Source of the DNA: Paenibacillus sp. A3 | Lineage (GTDB): Bacteria; Bacillota; Bacilli; Paenibacillales; NBRC-103111 | Assembly: GCF_001399685.1 (NCBI RefSeq) | Contig: NZ_JTHN01000070.1 | Coordinates: 1-41,160 of the forward strand | Length of the DNA stretch: 41,160 nucleotides | Direction: 5' to 3' | Part shown: positions 15,278 to 21,972 of the stretch, piece by piece | Layout: each line of letters opens with the position of its first letter | Position numbering within the stretch: the stretch's first letter is position 1 | Notes under the pieces: model-generated | Databases searched by the model: none | What the model was told of the DNA's origin: nothing | The model's input: the letters and a program-made list of their open reading frames with translations, nothing else | Position numbers and translations under genes: made by a program

Positions 15278-15967
15278 TTACAGAGATCGGGCAAGACGAA
15301 AGCCCAGATCATCTATTCGAAACGTAGGGTGACTGCGGCGGCGGCACGTCGCTCCACAGCCTCTGGCCTCTTCGGCCCAGCTGCCACCGCGGAAAATTCT
15401 GTAGGAACCGTATACTTTCGCATCGTATACATCCCAGCACCACTCCCAAACGTTTCCTAACATATCATAGAGCCCCCACGCATTCGGCCGCTTTTGACTT
15501 ACCTGATGTACCATGCCCCCAGAGTTTTCATCATACCAAGCGATTTCATCAAGCTCGCCGTTCCGGTAGCCACCCGTTCCTGCTTTACACGCATACTGCC
15601 ATTCCGCTTCCGTAGGAAGACGATAGCCATCCGCCTCCGGGTTCCAGACGACACTTTCACCATCATCGCTTATAGAGTAACATTCCTGTAGCCCCGAGTG
15701 CCGGGAAAGCAAATTACAAAATAAGATCGCATCGTTCCACGAGACATCCGCAACCGGCGCCTGAGGTTCGTCATCCGGCCCAACCGTCTTTTGCATGATT
15801 GAGAAATATAATTGTTTTGTAACCGGAACCGGTGCAAGCAAAAAAGAATTCACCTGAGCCGTCCATGCACCGCGCGTCAAAGAATGCCCCGTCCATCTGG
15901 AAGCCAAGTTGGTAAAGCTCCATCCGTTCGAAGAACCGAGTTCCCTTGTCGCTATTGAAGTACGCAT
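15278..15967 (-). CDS. Formylglycine-generating-enzyme (SUMF1/FGE-sulfatase) fold protein
   Basis: About 229 aa. Family blocks run from residue 45 to the end: PVTKQLYF, PVADVSWNDAILFCNLL, GYRLPTEAEWQYACKAG, NAWGLYDMLGNVWEWCWD, FRGGSWAEEARGC, and DDLGFRLARS. The two catalytic Cys of true FGE are spaced C-x4-C; here the equivalent stretch reads GCGATC (C-x3-C), so formylglycine formation is doubtful, and a binding or other oxidoreductase role is possible. The first 30-40 residues do not look like the family and lie antisense to a flavin-reductase remnant, so the original N-terminus may be lost. The start is uncertain (ATG at 15967, or a TTG near residue 30). Confidence 0.72.
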   Translation of the reverse strand: MRTSIATRELGSSNGWSFTNLASRWTGHSLTRGAWTAQVNSFLLAPVPVTKQLYFSIMQKTVGPDDEPQAPVADVSWNDAILFCNLLSRHSGLQECYSISDDGESVVWNPEADGYRLPTEAEWQYACKAGTGGYRNGELDEIAWYDENSGGMVHQVSQKRPNAWGLYDMLGNVWEWCWDVYDAKVYGSYRIFRGGSWAEEARGCGATCRRRSHPTFRIDDLGFRLARSL

Positions 15968-16135
15968 CGAAAAAGTTCATATCGAAGCTGAGCTTCTAAT
16001 GGATGCAAACTCAAATATGTCGATCCTTCGAAATGGAATCCGATGATTATGAATTTCTGCGAATATTTCGGCCTTAGCGAGCAACTATCTGCATCAAAAT
16101 TAGCGCCGGTCTTCGGACATGGGTCGGTAAAATAA
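15948..16135 (+). pseudogene. 3' remnant of a flavin reductase-like (FMN-binding) gene
   Basis: Plus-strand frames read VAIEVRIEKVHIEAELLMD, then after a shift near 16004-16012, KLKYVDPSKWNPMIMNFCEY and FGLSEQLSASKLAP, ending at TAA (16133-16135). This matches the C-terminal end of flavin reductase-domain proteins (EV..ERVH..E.LL, then DPxKWxPLIMxFxxFYGL). The 5' part is missing where the opposing FGE-like gene starts. A terminator lies 32 nt after the stop, as expected for the original gene. Confidence 0.65.
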
Positions 16136-16166
16136 ATTCCGAAAAAAAGAGGTTACAATTACGAAA

Positions 16167-16195
16167 AACCTTCAACCCACGCTGAAGGTTCTTTT
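16167..16195. terminator. Rho-independent terminator after the flavin-reductase remnant
   Basis: Stem AACCTTCA (16167-16174)/TGAAGGTT (16183-16190) followed by CTTTT on the plus strand; T5 also follows on the minus strand. Confidence 0.7.
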
Positions 16196-16217
16196 GTAGT
16201 CTCCCGAATTTGCATCA

Positions 16218-16473
16218 CTACTTTAACTCGTAGCGCAGGTTAACCTGTCCCGATATAAATGCCGTCGCATCTTTAAGGGTAGGACCGAATAGGTTGACCT
16301 CTTTAAATAGCGGCTTCCCCTTACCTGCAACGACAGGTATGACGATTAATATATATTCGTCAATCCATGCCTCGTTCGCAAGCTGCCATACGAGTCGTAC
16401 CGCTGCCTATGTTAGGCTGCTCATCTATATTTGCTATTTCTTTTTCAATCTCCGACTCATGCACGTGTTTCAT
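16218..16473 (-). pseudogene. Remnant of a RibD C-terminal/dihydrofolate-reductase-like gene
   Basis: Minus-strand translation reads ESEIEKEIANIDEQPNIGSG, then after a +1 shift near 16391-16400, LVWQLANEAWIDEYILIV, IPVVAGKGKPLFKEVNLFG, ISGQVNLRYELK-stop (16220-16218). This matches the C-terminal third of DHFR-fold reductases (GSGTLVRQLANE..IDEY, P.VLGKGKPLF). The N-terminal two thirds is absent and the GSGT/LV junction is out of frame, so no full product is possible. Confidence 0.75.
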
Positions 16474-16592
16474 TATAACACGGCTATGATTGGGATAAAG
16501 AATGCAGCGGCTCAGGTTATTTACGCACATCGAAATAAAATGATACGGTCCGGCTAAACGGGTTGCCCTGCTGTCAAGAGAGTAATAGACCG

Positions 16593-16632
16593 AAATCCCC
16601 GCCAGCCTTGTGAAGCCGGTGGGGATTTTTTC
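16593..16632 (+). terminator. Orphan rho-independent terminator
   Basis: AAATCCCCGCC (16593-16603) pairs with GGTGGGGATTT (one wobble), then T6. It reads on the plus strand but no plus-strand gene remains upstream within 450 nt, so it probably belonged to a lost gene. Confidence 0.7.
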
Positions 16633-16749
16633 CTTTCCCTCCCATGTTACTGAATATTCAAAATATGTATATATTCATAAATATTTCATAGTATATCCAT
16701 TTAGCATTTGATATAATAGATTTGTAAAATTATACAAAGGAGTGATTTT

Positions 16750-17067
16750 ATGAAAACTGCATTTAAAATTCTGTCCAGTGCTGTTTTGACATTATCCTTA
16801 GTGACTGGAGTTGCCGCGGCAGCAGTACCTACAGCTCCCACACAATCTGCCAATACTCAAGCTGTAAAACAATTAAATCTAAAAGTCGGTGAAAAAATTA
16901 GGTTACACGGCGTTAAAAATGCCTCCTCTAGCCCGTATGGCGTGGTCGAGCTAGTAATCCGCCGTTCGTATCTCAACATATTTTACTGCGATGTGTATGG
17001 GGTTGCTCCTGGTGATACGATTGTAAAAACTAATATTGGGGATTTTTCCTTTCATGTCACACAGTGA
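16750..17067 (+). CDS. Small secreted protein of unknown function
   Basis: 105 aa. Signal peptide: MKTA, then a hydrophobic core to about residue 22 with likely cleavage in VAAAA-VPT. The mature part is about 80 aa and includes QLNLKVGEKIRLHGVKNA and APGDTIVKTNIGDFSFHV, which looks like a small beta-sandwich similar in rhythm to bacterial Ig-like repeats (a VKVGE start and an APGDTIV motif). No family is recognised with certainty. AAAGGAG is 8 nt before the ATG; TATAAT (16712-16717) lies about 30 nt upstream, and a terminator follows the stop. The intact promoter, RBS, ORF and terminator contrast with the decayed genes around it. Confidence 0.75.
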   Translation: MKTAFKILSSAVLTLSLVTGVAAAAVPTAPTQSANTQAVKQLNLKVGEKIRLHGVKNASSSPYGVVELVIRRSYLNIFYCDVYGVAPGDTIVKTNIGDFSFHVTQ

Positions 17068-17084
17068 TATCTCAAATAATTCTT

Positions 17085-17109
17085 CAGCACCTTTAGGGGT
17101 GCTTTTTTT
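17085..17109 (+). terminator. Rho-independent terminator of the small secreted protein gene
   Basis: AGCACC (17086-17091)/GGTGCT (17098-17103) stem with T7. Confidence 0.85.
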
Positions 17110-17241
17110 ATCGCCTTCCGAAGCAAGTCAAAATTTCCCCGTTCCTCGGGACGAAAGGGTTGATCTGGAAACTCTTGAAGCTGTGTGCATTCCTGAAAGT
17201 GGGTATTGGGGACATACTGGAATACCGGGAGGGTGATGGAG

Positions 17242-17883
17242 ATGCCAGTTTATAAGGACGAGAATGCAAAGAAAAACCCATGGTACTATGTAATTGAAGC
17301 AGGCAAGGGCAAGCAAAGGAAGAGGAAAAAGAAACGAGGGCTTCAAAACAAAAAAAGAAGCGCAGGCTGCTATGGTCGAAGCTGAAAACGCGCTTAATAA
17401 AGGAACATATGTAGAGCCTTCAAAGATGACGGTTGCTGACTTCATGCAATCGTGGCTGGAGTCAAAAAGACAAGACATTCCGTCGACGAAAAAACAACAT
17501 TTAAAAATTACGAACGTCCGACGCGGCTTCACATTGTCCCCTTTTTGGGAAAAATAGAGCTTCTCGACTTAACGGATGAGCACTGTTTAAAATTTGTACA
17601 CCATCTGAATATGTTGCCTTTCTTTTAGCGTATGCAGCCGGTCTAAGGGAAGGAGAAATTTTAGGGGCACGTTGGAAAGACTTAGATTTCGAAGAGAAAA
17701 CACTTTCGATTGTCCAAACACTTTCCCACGACGTAAAAGAGCTTAGCGCTGGAGCAAATTGTTTAGGAACGCCTTGGCCACGCTAGCGTAAAAATCACGC
17801 TTGATCTGTATAGTCATATACTGCCCAATATGAAAAAAGAAACAGCGGACCAATTCGGCAAAAAACTTTTTGGGACAAGTTGA
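17242..17883 (+). pseudogene. Degenerate phage/ICE-type tyrosine integrase
   Basis: Pieces of one integrase in order, in different frames: MPVYKDENAKKNPWYYVIEA (AP2-like arm-binding N-terminus); GFKTKKEAQAAMVEAEN and SKMTVADFMQSWLESK (core-binding domain); after another shift TFKNYERPTRLHIVPFLGK and IELLDLTDEHCLKF; then AAGLREGEILGARWKDLDF with the first catalytic Arg; and finally LGHASVKITLDLYSHILP with the Tyr nucleophile, ending at TGA (17883). The segment with the catalytic Lys and HxxR box is deleted. GGGAGGG precedes the first ATG. It lies 110 nt from tRNA-Ala, the usual position for such an integrase at its attachment site. The rest of the element is gone. Confidence 0.88.
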
Positions 17884-17898
17884 GGGACCAAAAATCAA

Positions 17899-17937
17899 TT
17901 GGCACCAAATTGGCACCAATTCTATTTTTGGCACCAA
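17899..17937. repeat. Three TTGGCACCAA repeats at an old attachment site
   Basis: TTGGCACCAA occurs at 17899, 17910 and 17928 (10 nt each, start spacing 11 and 18). It lies between the integrase remnant and the 3' end of tRNA-Ala. Each copy is itself a partial palindrome. Probably integrase arm-type binding sites left from the lost element (inference). Confidence 0.6.
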
Positions 17938-17992
17938 ATTTTAGTTCTGCAACAATGGCAAAAACCCCTGATTTATCAAGGATTTTCGAGTA

Positions 17993-18065
17993 TGGAGCCT
18001 AGGGGGATCGAACCCCTGACCTCATCGCTGCCAGCGATGCGCTCTCCCAGCTGAGCTAAGGCCCC
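17993..18065 (-). tRNA. tRNA-Ala (anticodon GGC)
   Basis: Read on the minus strand from 18065: acceptor GGGGCCT pairs with AGGCTCC (one G-T pair), discriminator A at 17993. The D-loop includes AGCTGGGAGAGC, the anticodon stem CATCG/CGATG encloses CTGGCAG (anticodon GGC), and the T-arm is GGGGTTCGATCCCC with its neighbours. CCA is not encoded. A degenerate integrase lies on its 3' side. Confidence 0.95.
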
Positions 18066-18185
18066 TCGCTATTCGTTTCGTCGCTCTTATTTATTTCAGC
18101 GGCGACAAAATTGATAATAGCATAGCCCTCAGGGGCTTGTCAATCAAAAGAATTAAAGTTGCATTTTTCTGAAAATAACAAGCCA

Positions 18186-18668
18186 CTACAGCTTAGTCGC
18201 TTCTCCACCGGCCTGGTGCTTGGAGAGCAGCTCAGTTAGTTCTTTCATAAACATATCGATGTCTTTAAATTGACGGTACACCGATGCGAACCGGATATAA
18301 GCAACCTCGTCTACGGGATACAGCTCGCTCATGACAATCTCCCCGATCTCGCGGCTATCTACTTCGGCATGGGCCGTCGTGCGGATTTGTTTCTCTACCT
18401 CGGAAACGATCATCTCCAGCCGTTCGACGGATACCGGACGTTTCTCACAGGCGCGGATCAAGCCCCGCAGCATTTTTTCCCGGTTGAATTCTTCCCGGCT
18501 TCCATCCTTCTTAATCACAATGAGCGGCGTCTCCTCGACCATCTCAAAGGTCGTGAACCGCTTCTGACACTTCTCGCATTCGCGGCGGCGCCGGATCGAT
18601 TTATTCTCGTTGGCGGCACGCGAATCCAATACCTTCGTGCCGGAATAATCGCAATATGGACATTTCAT
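18186..18668 (-). CDS. nrdR: Transcriptional repressor NrdR
   Basis: 160 aa, close to the family norm. The N-terminal zinc ribbon has MKCPYC and [10 protein letters not shown], with [19 protein letters not shown] typical of NrdR; the ATP-cone domain follows ([29 protein letters not shown]). It senses ATP/dATP and represses ribonucleotide reductase genes. The start is the ATG at 18668, with GGAGGAAG 9 nt upstream; an extension to 18731 lacks family similarity. Part of the conserved Bacillales group polA-mutM-ytaF-coaE-...-nrdR, though here a spore protein gene lies between it and the transglycosylase. Confidence 0.95.
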   Translation of the reverse strand: MKCPYCDYSGTKVLDSRAANENKSIRRRRECEKCQKRFTTFEMVEETPLIVIKKDGSREEFNREKMLRGLIRACEKRPVSVERLEMIVSEVEKQIRTTAHAEVDSREIGEIVMSELYPVDEVAYIRFASVYRQFKDIDMFMKELTELLSKHQAGGEATKL

Positions 18669-18706
18669 CGATCGTTTCTTCCTCCCCCTATTTCCCAATA
18701 GCTCCC

Positions 18707-18737
18707 TGTCATGAAGTCCGGGCAATCGCACATAATA
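18707..18737 (+). promoter_or_regulatory. Candidate sigma-G promoter of the SASP gene
   Basis: CATAATA (18731-18737) is one base from the sigma-G/F -10 consensus CATACTA. TGTCAT (18707-18712) sits 18 nt before it and shares TG with the -35. Expected for a forespore gene, but the -35 is weak. Confidence 0.35.
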
Positions 18738-18767
18738 GGACTACCAACGACAAGGAGGTGAACAGAC

Positions 18768-18992
18768 ATGGGTGCAGGTCAATCCCGTAGCAGCAATCAA
18801 TTGGTAGTGCCTCAAGCGAATGCAGCGTTGGATCAACTGAAATACGAAGTAGCGCAGGAACTCGGTATCGTGATCCCTCAGGACGGTTACTTCGGTCACA
18901 TGGCTACTCGTGATACTGGTGCGATCGGTGGTAACATCACTCGTCGCCTGGTGCAAATCGCCGAGCAGTCTCTTGCCGGTCAATTCAAATAA
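18768..18992 (+). CDS. Alpha/beta-type small acid-soluble spore protein
   Basis: 74 aa. Family hallmarks: NQLVVPQANAALDQLKYEVA with the germination-protease site (KYE-VAQE), and GAIGGNITRRLVQIAEQSLA at the C-terminus. These proteins coat DNA in the forespore and protect it from UV and heat; they are degraded by GPR on germination. An insert (PQDGYFGHMATRDT) makes the middle a little longer than in Bacillus SspA-type proteins. ACAAGGAGGTG is upstream of the ATG. It shows that the host makes endospores. Confidence 0.95.
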   Translation: MGAGQSRSSNQLVVPQANAALDQLKYEVAQELGIVIPQDGYFGHMATRDTGAIGGNITRRLVQIAEQSLAGQFK

Positions 18993-19014
18993 TAACACGT
19001 TTTGAAGAATACGC

Positions 19015-19066
19015 AAGAAGTATCGGGCTTAAGCTCCCGTTCAAGGCGGCTTGTCCGATACTTCTT
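19015..19066 (+). terminator. Hairpin terminator of the SASP gene
   Basis: AAGAAGTATCGG (19015-19026) pairs with CCGATACTTCTT (19055-19066), with an inner helix. It has a weak T run on the plus strand. It lies between convergent SASP and transglycosylase genes and may serve both. Confidence 0.65.
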
Positions 19067-19078
19067 TGCCCTGTATGG

Positions 19079-19660
19079 TCAAGCGGCGCGCTCTCCCCAC
19101 TCTTCTCCATACAATTTAATATACTTGTTATAATAATACATTACACGCTGTATGTAATGTCTCGTTTCCCCGTAAGGAATACGGTCCGCATTCTGGAGCG
19201 TTCCGTCCCATTCGTTCTCCTGGAGCCAGCGGCTGACTTTGCCATGTCCCGCATTATAGCCCGCAAGAACCGCTATACGATTCCCGTTAAACTGCTTGAA
19301 TAACCAATTAAGATACCATGAGCCCAGCTCGATGCTGACAGCCGGTTCGTTAAGCCTGGTTTTGAATTCTTCATTAAAACGCGCCTTGTCGATAATCCAA
19401 TTCGCCGTATCCGGCATAAGCTGCATCATTCCGTAAGCGCCCTTCTTGGACTCCGTTTCCGTCAAATAGTTGGATTCCACTCGAATGACGGCGGCCACCA
19501 GAAAAGGATCGAGATCGTATTTTGCGGCGTTTTGGCGTATTTCCGGTTCGTAACGGATCGGATACAGCATGCGCCCCACATAGGTGCTGCTTAAGAACAA
19601 AAAGACAACAAATGTCAGCAGCAACAAGGCGAACACCCGCTTTTTCCGCCAAAAGCTCAT
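19079..19660 (-). CDS. Lytic transglycosylase, SLT domain, membrane-anchored
   Basis: 193 aa. One N-terminal membrane segment (ALLLLTFVVFLFLSSTYVG, residues 11-29), then an SLT (Slt70-type) catalytic domain outside the cell. The catalytic Glu is in AAVIRVESNYL near residue 63, followed by GAYGMMQLMPDTANWI, LAGYNAGHGKVSRW and TRHYIQRVMYYYNKY, all family motifs. It cleaves peptidoglycan to 1,6-anhydro products. Its start overlaps the coaE stop (19657-19660), so it is translationally coupled to coaE, as in other Bacillales. Confidence 0.92.
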   Translation of the reverse strand: MSFWRKKRVFALLLLTFVVFLFLSSTYVGRMLYPIRYEPEIRQNAAKYDLDPFLVAAVIRVESNYLTETESKKGAYGMMQLMPDTANWIIDKARFNEEFKTRLNEPAVSIELGSWYLNWLFKQFNGNRIAVLAGYNAGHGKVSRWLQENEWDGTLQNADRIPYGETRHYIQRVMYYYNKYIKLYGEEWGERAA

Positions 19661-20253
19661 GATAGCCCCCTTTCGTTCCAGAAAGCTTCAACTTGCTTTT
19701 CCGTTGCCTCCAGGGTGCCCGAATTATCGATGACCCAATCGGCGAGCCCTTTCTTTTCCTCGATCGGCATCTGGGACAACAGCCGTTTCTCCGCCTGCTC
19801 CGCCGTGATTCCGTCCCGGGCCGTCAGACGCTGAAGCTGCACTTCGCGCGGCACGTAGACGACCATCACCTGCTCGTACATGGCCTGCTGTCCCGATTCG
19901 TACAGGAGCGGCACGTCGACGACGACCAGCTTGTCCGGCTGCTCCGCCGCATAGGTCTGCATTCTCCCGCGTATTAATGCGCGAATGGGCGGATGCAGCA
20001 GATTTTCCAGATCGCGAAGCGCTTCGCGATTGCCGAAGACCCGCTCGCCCAGTTTTTTGCGATGAAGAGAGCCGTCCGGCAGCAGCAGATCGTCTCCGAA
20101 CCGCCGGATCACTTCAGCCAGAACGGGGGTGCCCGGCTCCACGACCTCTCTCGCAATCCGGTCCGCATCGATCAGCAGCGCACCGCGCCGGACGAGCATC
20201 TCGGCGACCGTGCTTTTGCCGCACGCAATCCCCCCGGTTAATCCGATGTTCAT
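19657..20253 (-). CDS. coaE: Dephospho-CoA kinase
   Basis: 198 aa. Last step of coenzyme A synthesis: phosphorylates dephospho-CoA. The P-loop GLTGGIACGKST lies near residue 5-16, DADRIAREVVEPGTP near 33, LENLLHPPIRALI near 85 and VVVDVPLLYESG near 110. The start was set at the ATG at 20253 because AGGGGA is 6 nt upstream and MNIGLTGGIACGKS is the family N-terminus; the open frame beyond it is not homologous. The stop overlaps the transglycosylase start by 4 nt. Confidence 0.95.
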   Translation of the reverse strand: MNIGLTGGIACGKSTVAEMLVRRGALLIDADRIAREVVEPGTPVLAEVIRRFGDDLLLPDGSLHRKKLGERVFGNREALRDLENLLHPPIRALIRGRMQTYAAEQPDKLVVVDVPLLYESGQQAMYEQVMVVYVPREVQLQRLTARDGITAEQAEKRLLSQMPIEEKKGLADWVIDNSGTLEATEKQVEAFWNERGLS

Positions 20254-20294
20254 GGTCATTCCCCTATTATATCCAAGATGATGTTGTTGTATGG

Positions 20295-20978
20295 TCAGAA
20301 CAGTTTCATGATGCCCATCAGGATCAAGACAAATCCGGGCAAAACGGATAGCTTGCGAATCCATTTCAGCTCCGCATAGCGCAATCCGATTTGCAGACCG
20401 ATTCCCAGAAACGTGCCGCTGGCCAGCGCAATGACCGCCGCCGTCAGCCACGGCGTGAAGCCGATCAGCGCGGCGCCGATCCCTGCCCCGAAGGCGTCCA
20501 GCGAGAGCGCCAGACCCAACAGCGTCGCTTCGTAAGCCGATATGTTGCCGGAACGGTCCACATCCGCCATAGACGGTGTGCGCAGAATTTGAATGACCAG
20601 ACCGAACCGTTTCAATTCAAGATAAAATACTTCCTTGGCCGTCGCCGGTCCCGGCGCGGGGACTGGCGGCTGCGGCTCGTTTGCCGGCCCCGATTGCAAT
20701 TCCTGCCGTCTTTGCTGGACCAGCTGAACCAGTGCCCACAAGCCGATCCCCATCAAAATCACGGCGCCGATATCTTTCGCCACGGCCGGGTCGACGAAAC
20801 GGCTCATCCAGACGCCGATCTGCATCGAAGCGTAAATGATAACGCCCGACCAAGCCGCGATGATCGCAATCGAAGTGAGCGGAATCCGGATTTTGCGGAG
20901 ACCGTACGTGACGCCTACCCCGAATCCGTCCAGACTGACGGCAAACGCAAGCAGAAGCAACGAGACGACAGACAACAT
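20295..20978 (-). CDS. ytaF: Sporulation membrane protein YtaF (MntP-related)
   Basis: 227 aa with about six membrane segments in two three-helix repeats (AFAVSLDGFGVGVTYGLR near 12-29 and LGLALSLDAFGAGIGAAL near 155-172). The SLDxFGxG motif with its Asp in both repeats is the MntP/YtaF signature. Between them is a Pro-rich linker (about 95-112) and a stretch with DVDRSGNISAYEA, an EF-hand-like DxDxSGxI sequence that could bind a divalent metal. In Bacillus the gene lies between mutM and coaE, as here. Its role in sporulation is not well defined; metal export is likely from the family. Confidence 0.9.
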   Translation of the reverse strand: MLSVVSLLLLAFAVSLDGFGVGVTYGLRKIRIPLTSIAIIAAWSGVIIYASMQIGVWMSRFVDPAVAKDIGAVILMGIGLWALVQLVQQRRQELQSGPANEPQPPVPAPGPATAKEVFYLELKRFGLVIQILRTPSMADVDRSGNISAYEATLLGLALSLDAFGAGIGAALIGFTPWLTAAVIALASGTFLGIGLQIGLRYAELKWIRKLSVLPGFVLILMGIMKLF

Positions 20979-21064
20979 GACGTTCCCTCCTCACCAGTAA
21001 CTGCACACCATACTATATGGCTGTTCTGGGCGGAGGGTGCGTATTGCCGTTCCGGGAGGACCCG

Positions 21065-21928
21065 TTAGCCTTCGAGCGCTTCCCGATTCCCGCGCTTGCG
21101 CTTCAGCGGCTGGCAGACCGGACAATAATGGGTGCCGCGCCCGGCTACCACCGTCTTGACAATCGCCGTGCCGCAAGTCAGACAAGCCTCGTCCTTGCGG
21201 CCGTACATTTTCAGCTGATGCTGGAACATTCCGATCTCGCCTTGACCGTTGACGTACGACTTGATGGACGACCCGCCTGCCGCCACGGCGTCCTTGAGTG
21301 TCTCTACAATCGCTTCATGAAGCTTGGCCGATTCCGCCGCGCTCAGCGTATGGGCTTCCCGCTCCGGATGGATACCGGCCAGGAATAGAGCTTCATCCAC
21401 ATAAATATTCCCGATGCCGACAATGTATTCCTGATTCAGCAGCAGCGGCTTGATCTTCGTCTTGCGCTTTCCGATCTTTCCGCGGAGAGCTTCCGGCGTA
21501 AACGCCTCGTCCAGCGGCTCGAGGCCGAGCTTCTTGAGCGGCGCCTCCAGCAAATCCTGATCCTTCGGATAGACGTGCATCGTTCCGAACTGCCGCACGT
21601 CCTTGTACCTGAGCTCCGTGCCGTCCGTAAAATGAAACACGACATGCGTATGCTTTTCCATCGGTTCGTCCGACCGATATACCCCATAGCGTCCTTCCAT
21701 CCGCAGATGCGAGACGAGTGTATACCGGTCAAGCATGAACCGCAAAAATTTCCCCCGCCGCTCGACCGAGCGGATCGTTTCTCCCTCAAGCATGACGGCA
21801 AACGCCTGAATGTCATCCGGATGCTGAATAATGCGGGGCAGCAGGACGGACACGCGCTCGATCTTCTTGCCGATAACCAGTTGATTGAGCGTACGGCGTA
21901 CCGTTTCGACCTCCGGCAATTCCGGCAT
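21065..21928 (-). CDS. mutM: Formamidopyrimidine-DNA glycosylase
   Basis: 287 aa. Removes 8-oxoG and ring-opened purines (base excision repair). After Met removal it starts PELPEVETVRR with catalytic Pro1 and Glu2. The middle has GRYGVYRSDEPMEKHTHVV with the beta-Lys region and GIGNIYVDEALF with the H2TH Asn. The C-terminal zinc finger reads CLTCGTAIVKTVVAGRG then THYCPVCQ, with four Cys. Preceded by GGAGGAGGGG. Downstream of polA by 44 nt, the usual operon partner. Confidence 0.96.
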   Translation of the reverse strand: MPELPEVETVRRTLNQLVIGKKIERVSVLLPRIIQHPDDIQAFAVMLEGETIRSVERRGKFLRFMLDRYTLVSHLRMEGRYGVYRSDEPMEKHTHVVFHFTDGTELRYKDVRQFGTMHVYPKDQDLLEAPLKKLGLEPLDEAFTPEALRGKIGKRKTKIKPLLLNQEYIVGIGNIYVDEALFLAGIHPEREAHTLSAAESAKLHEAIVETLKDAVAAGGSSIKSYVNGQGEIGMFQHQLKMYGRKDEACLTCGTAIVKTVVAGRGTHYCPVCQPLKRKRGNREALEG

Positions 21929-21972
21929 GATGTCTTCCCCTCCTCCATTCCGCCCGGACGATGCCCGGCGGA

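Noticed and set aside
15771-15980. 69-codon minus-strand frame (starts MNFFDAYFNSD) overlapping the FGE-like N-terminus
   Set aside because: No SD and no family match. It could be a frameshifted N-terminus of the FGE-like protein, but nothing in it resembles that family.
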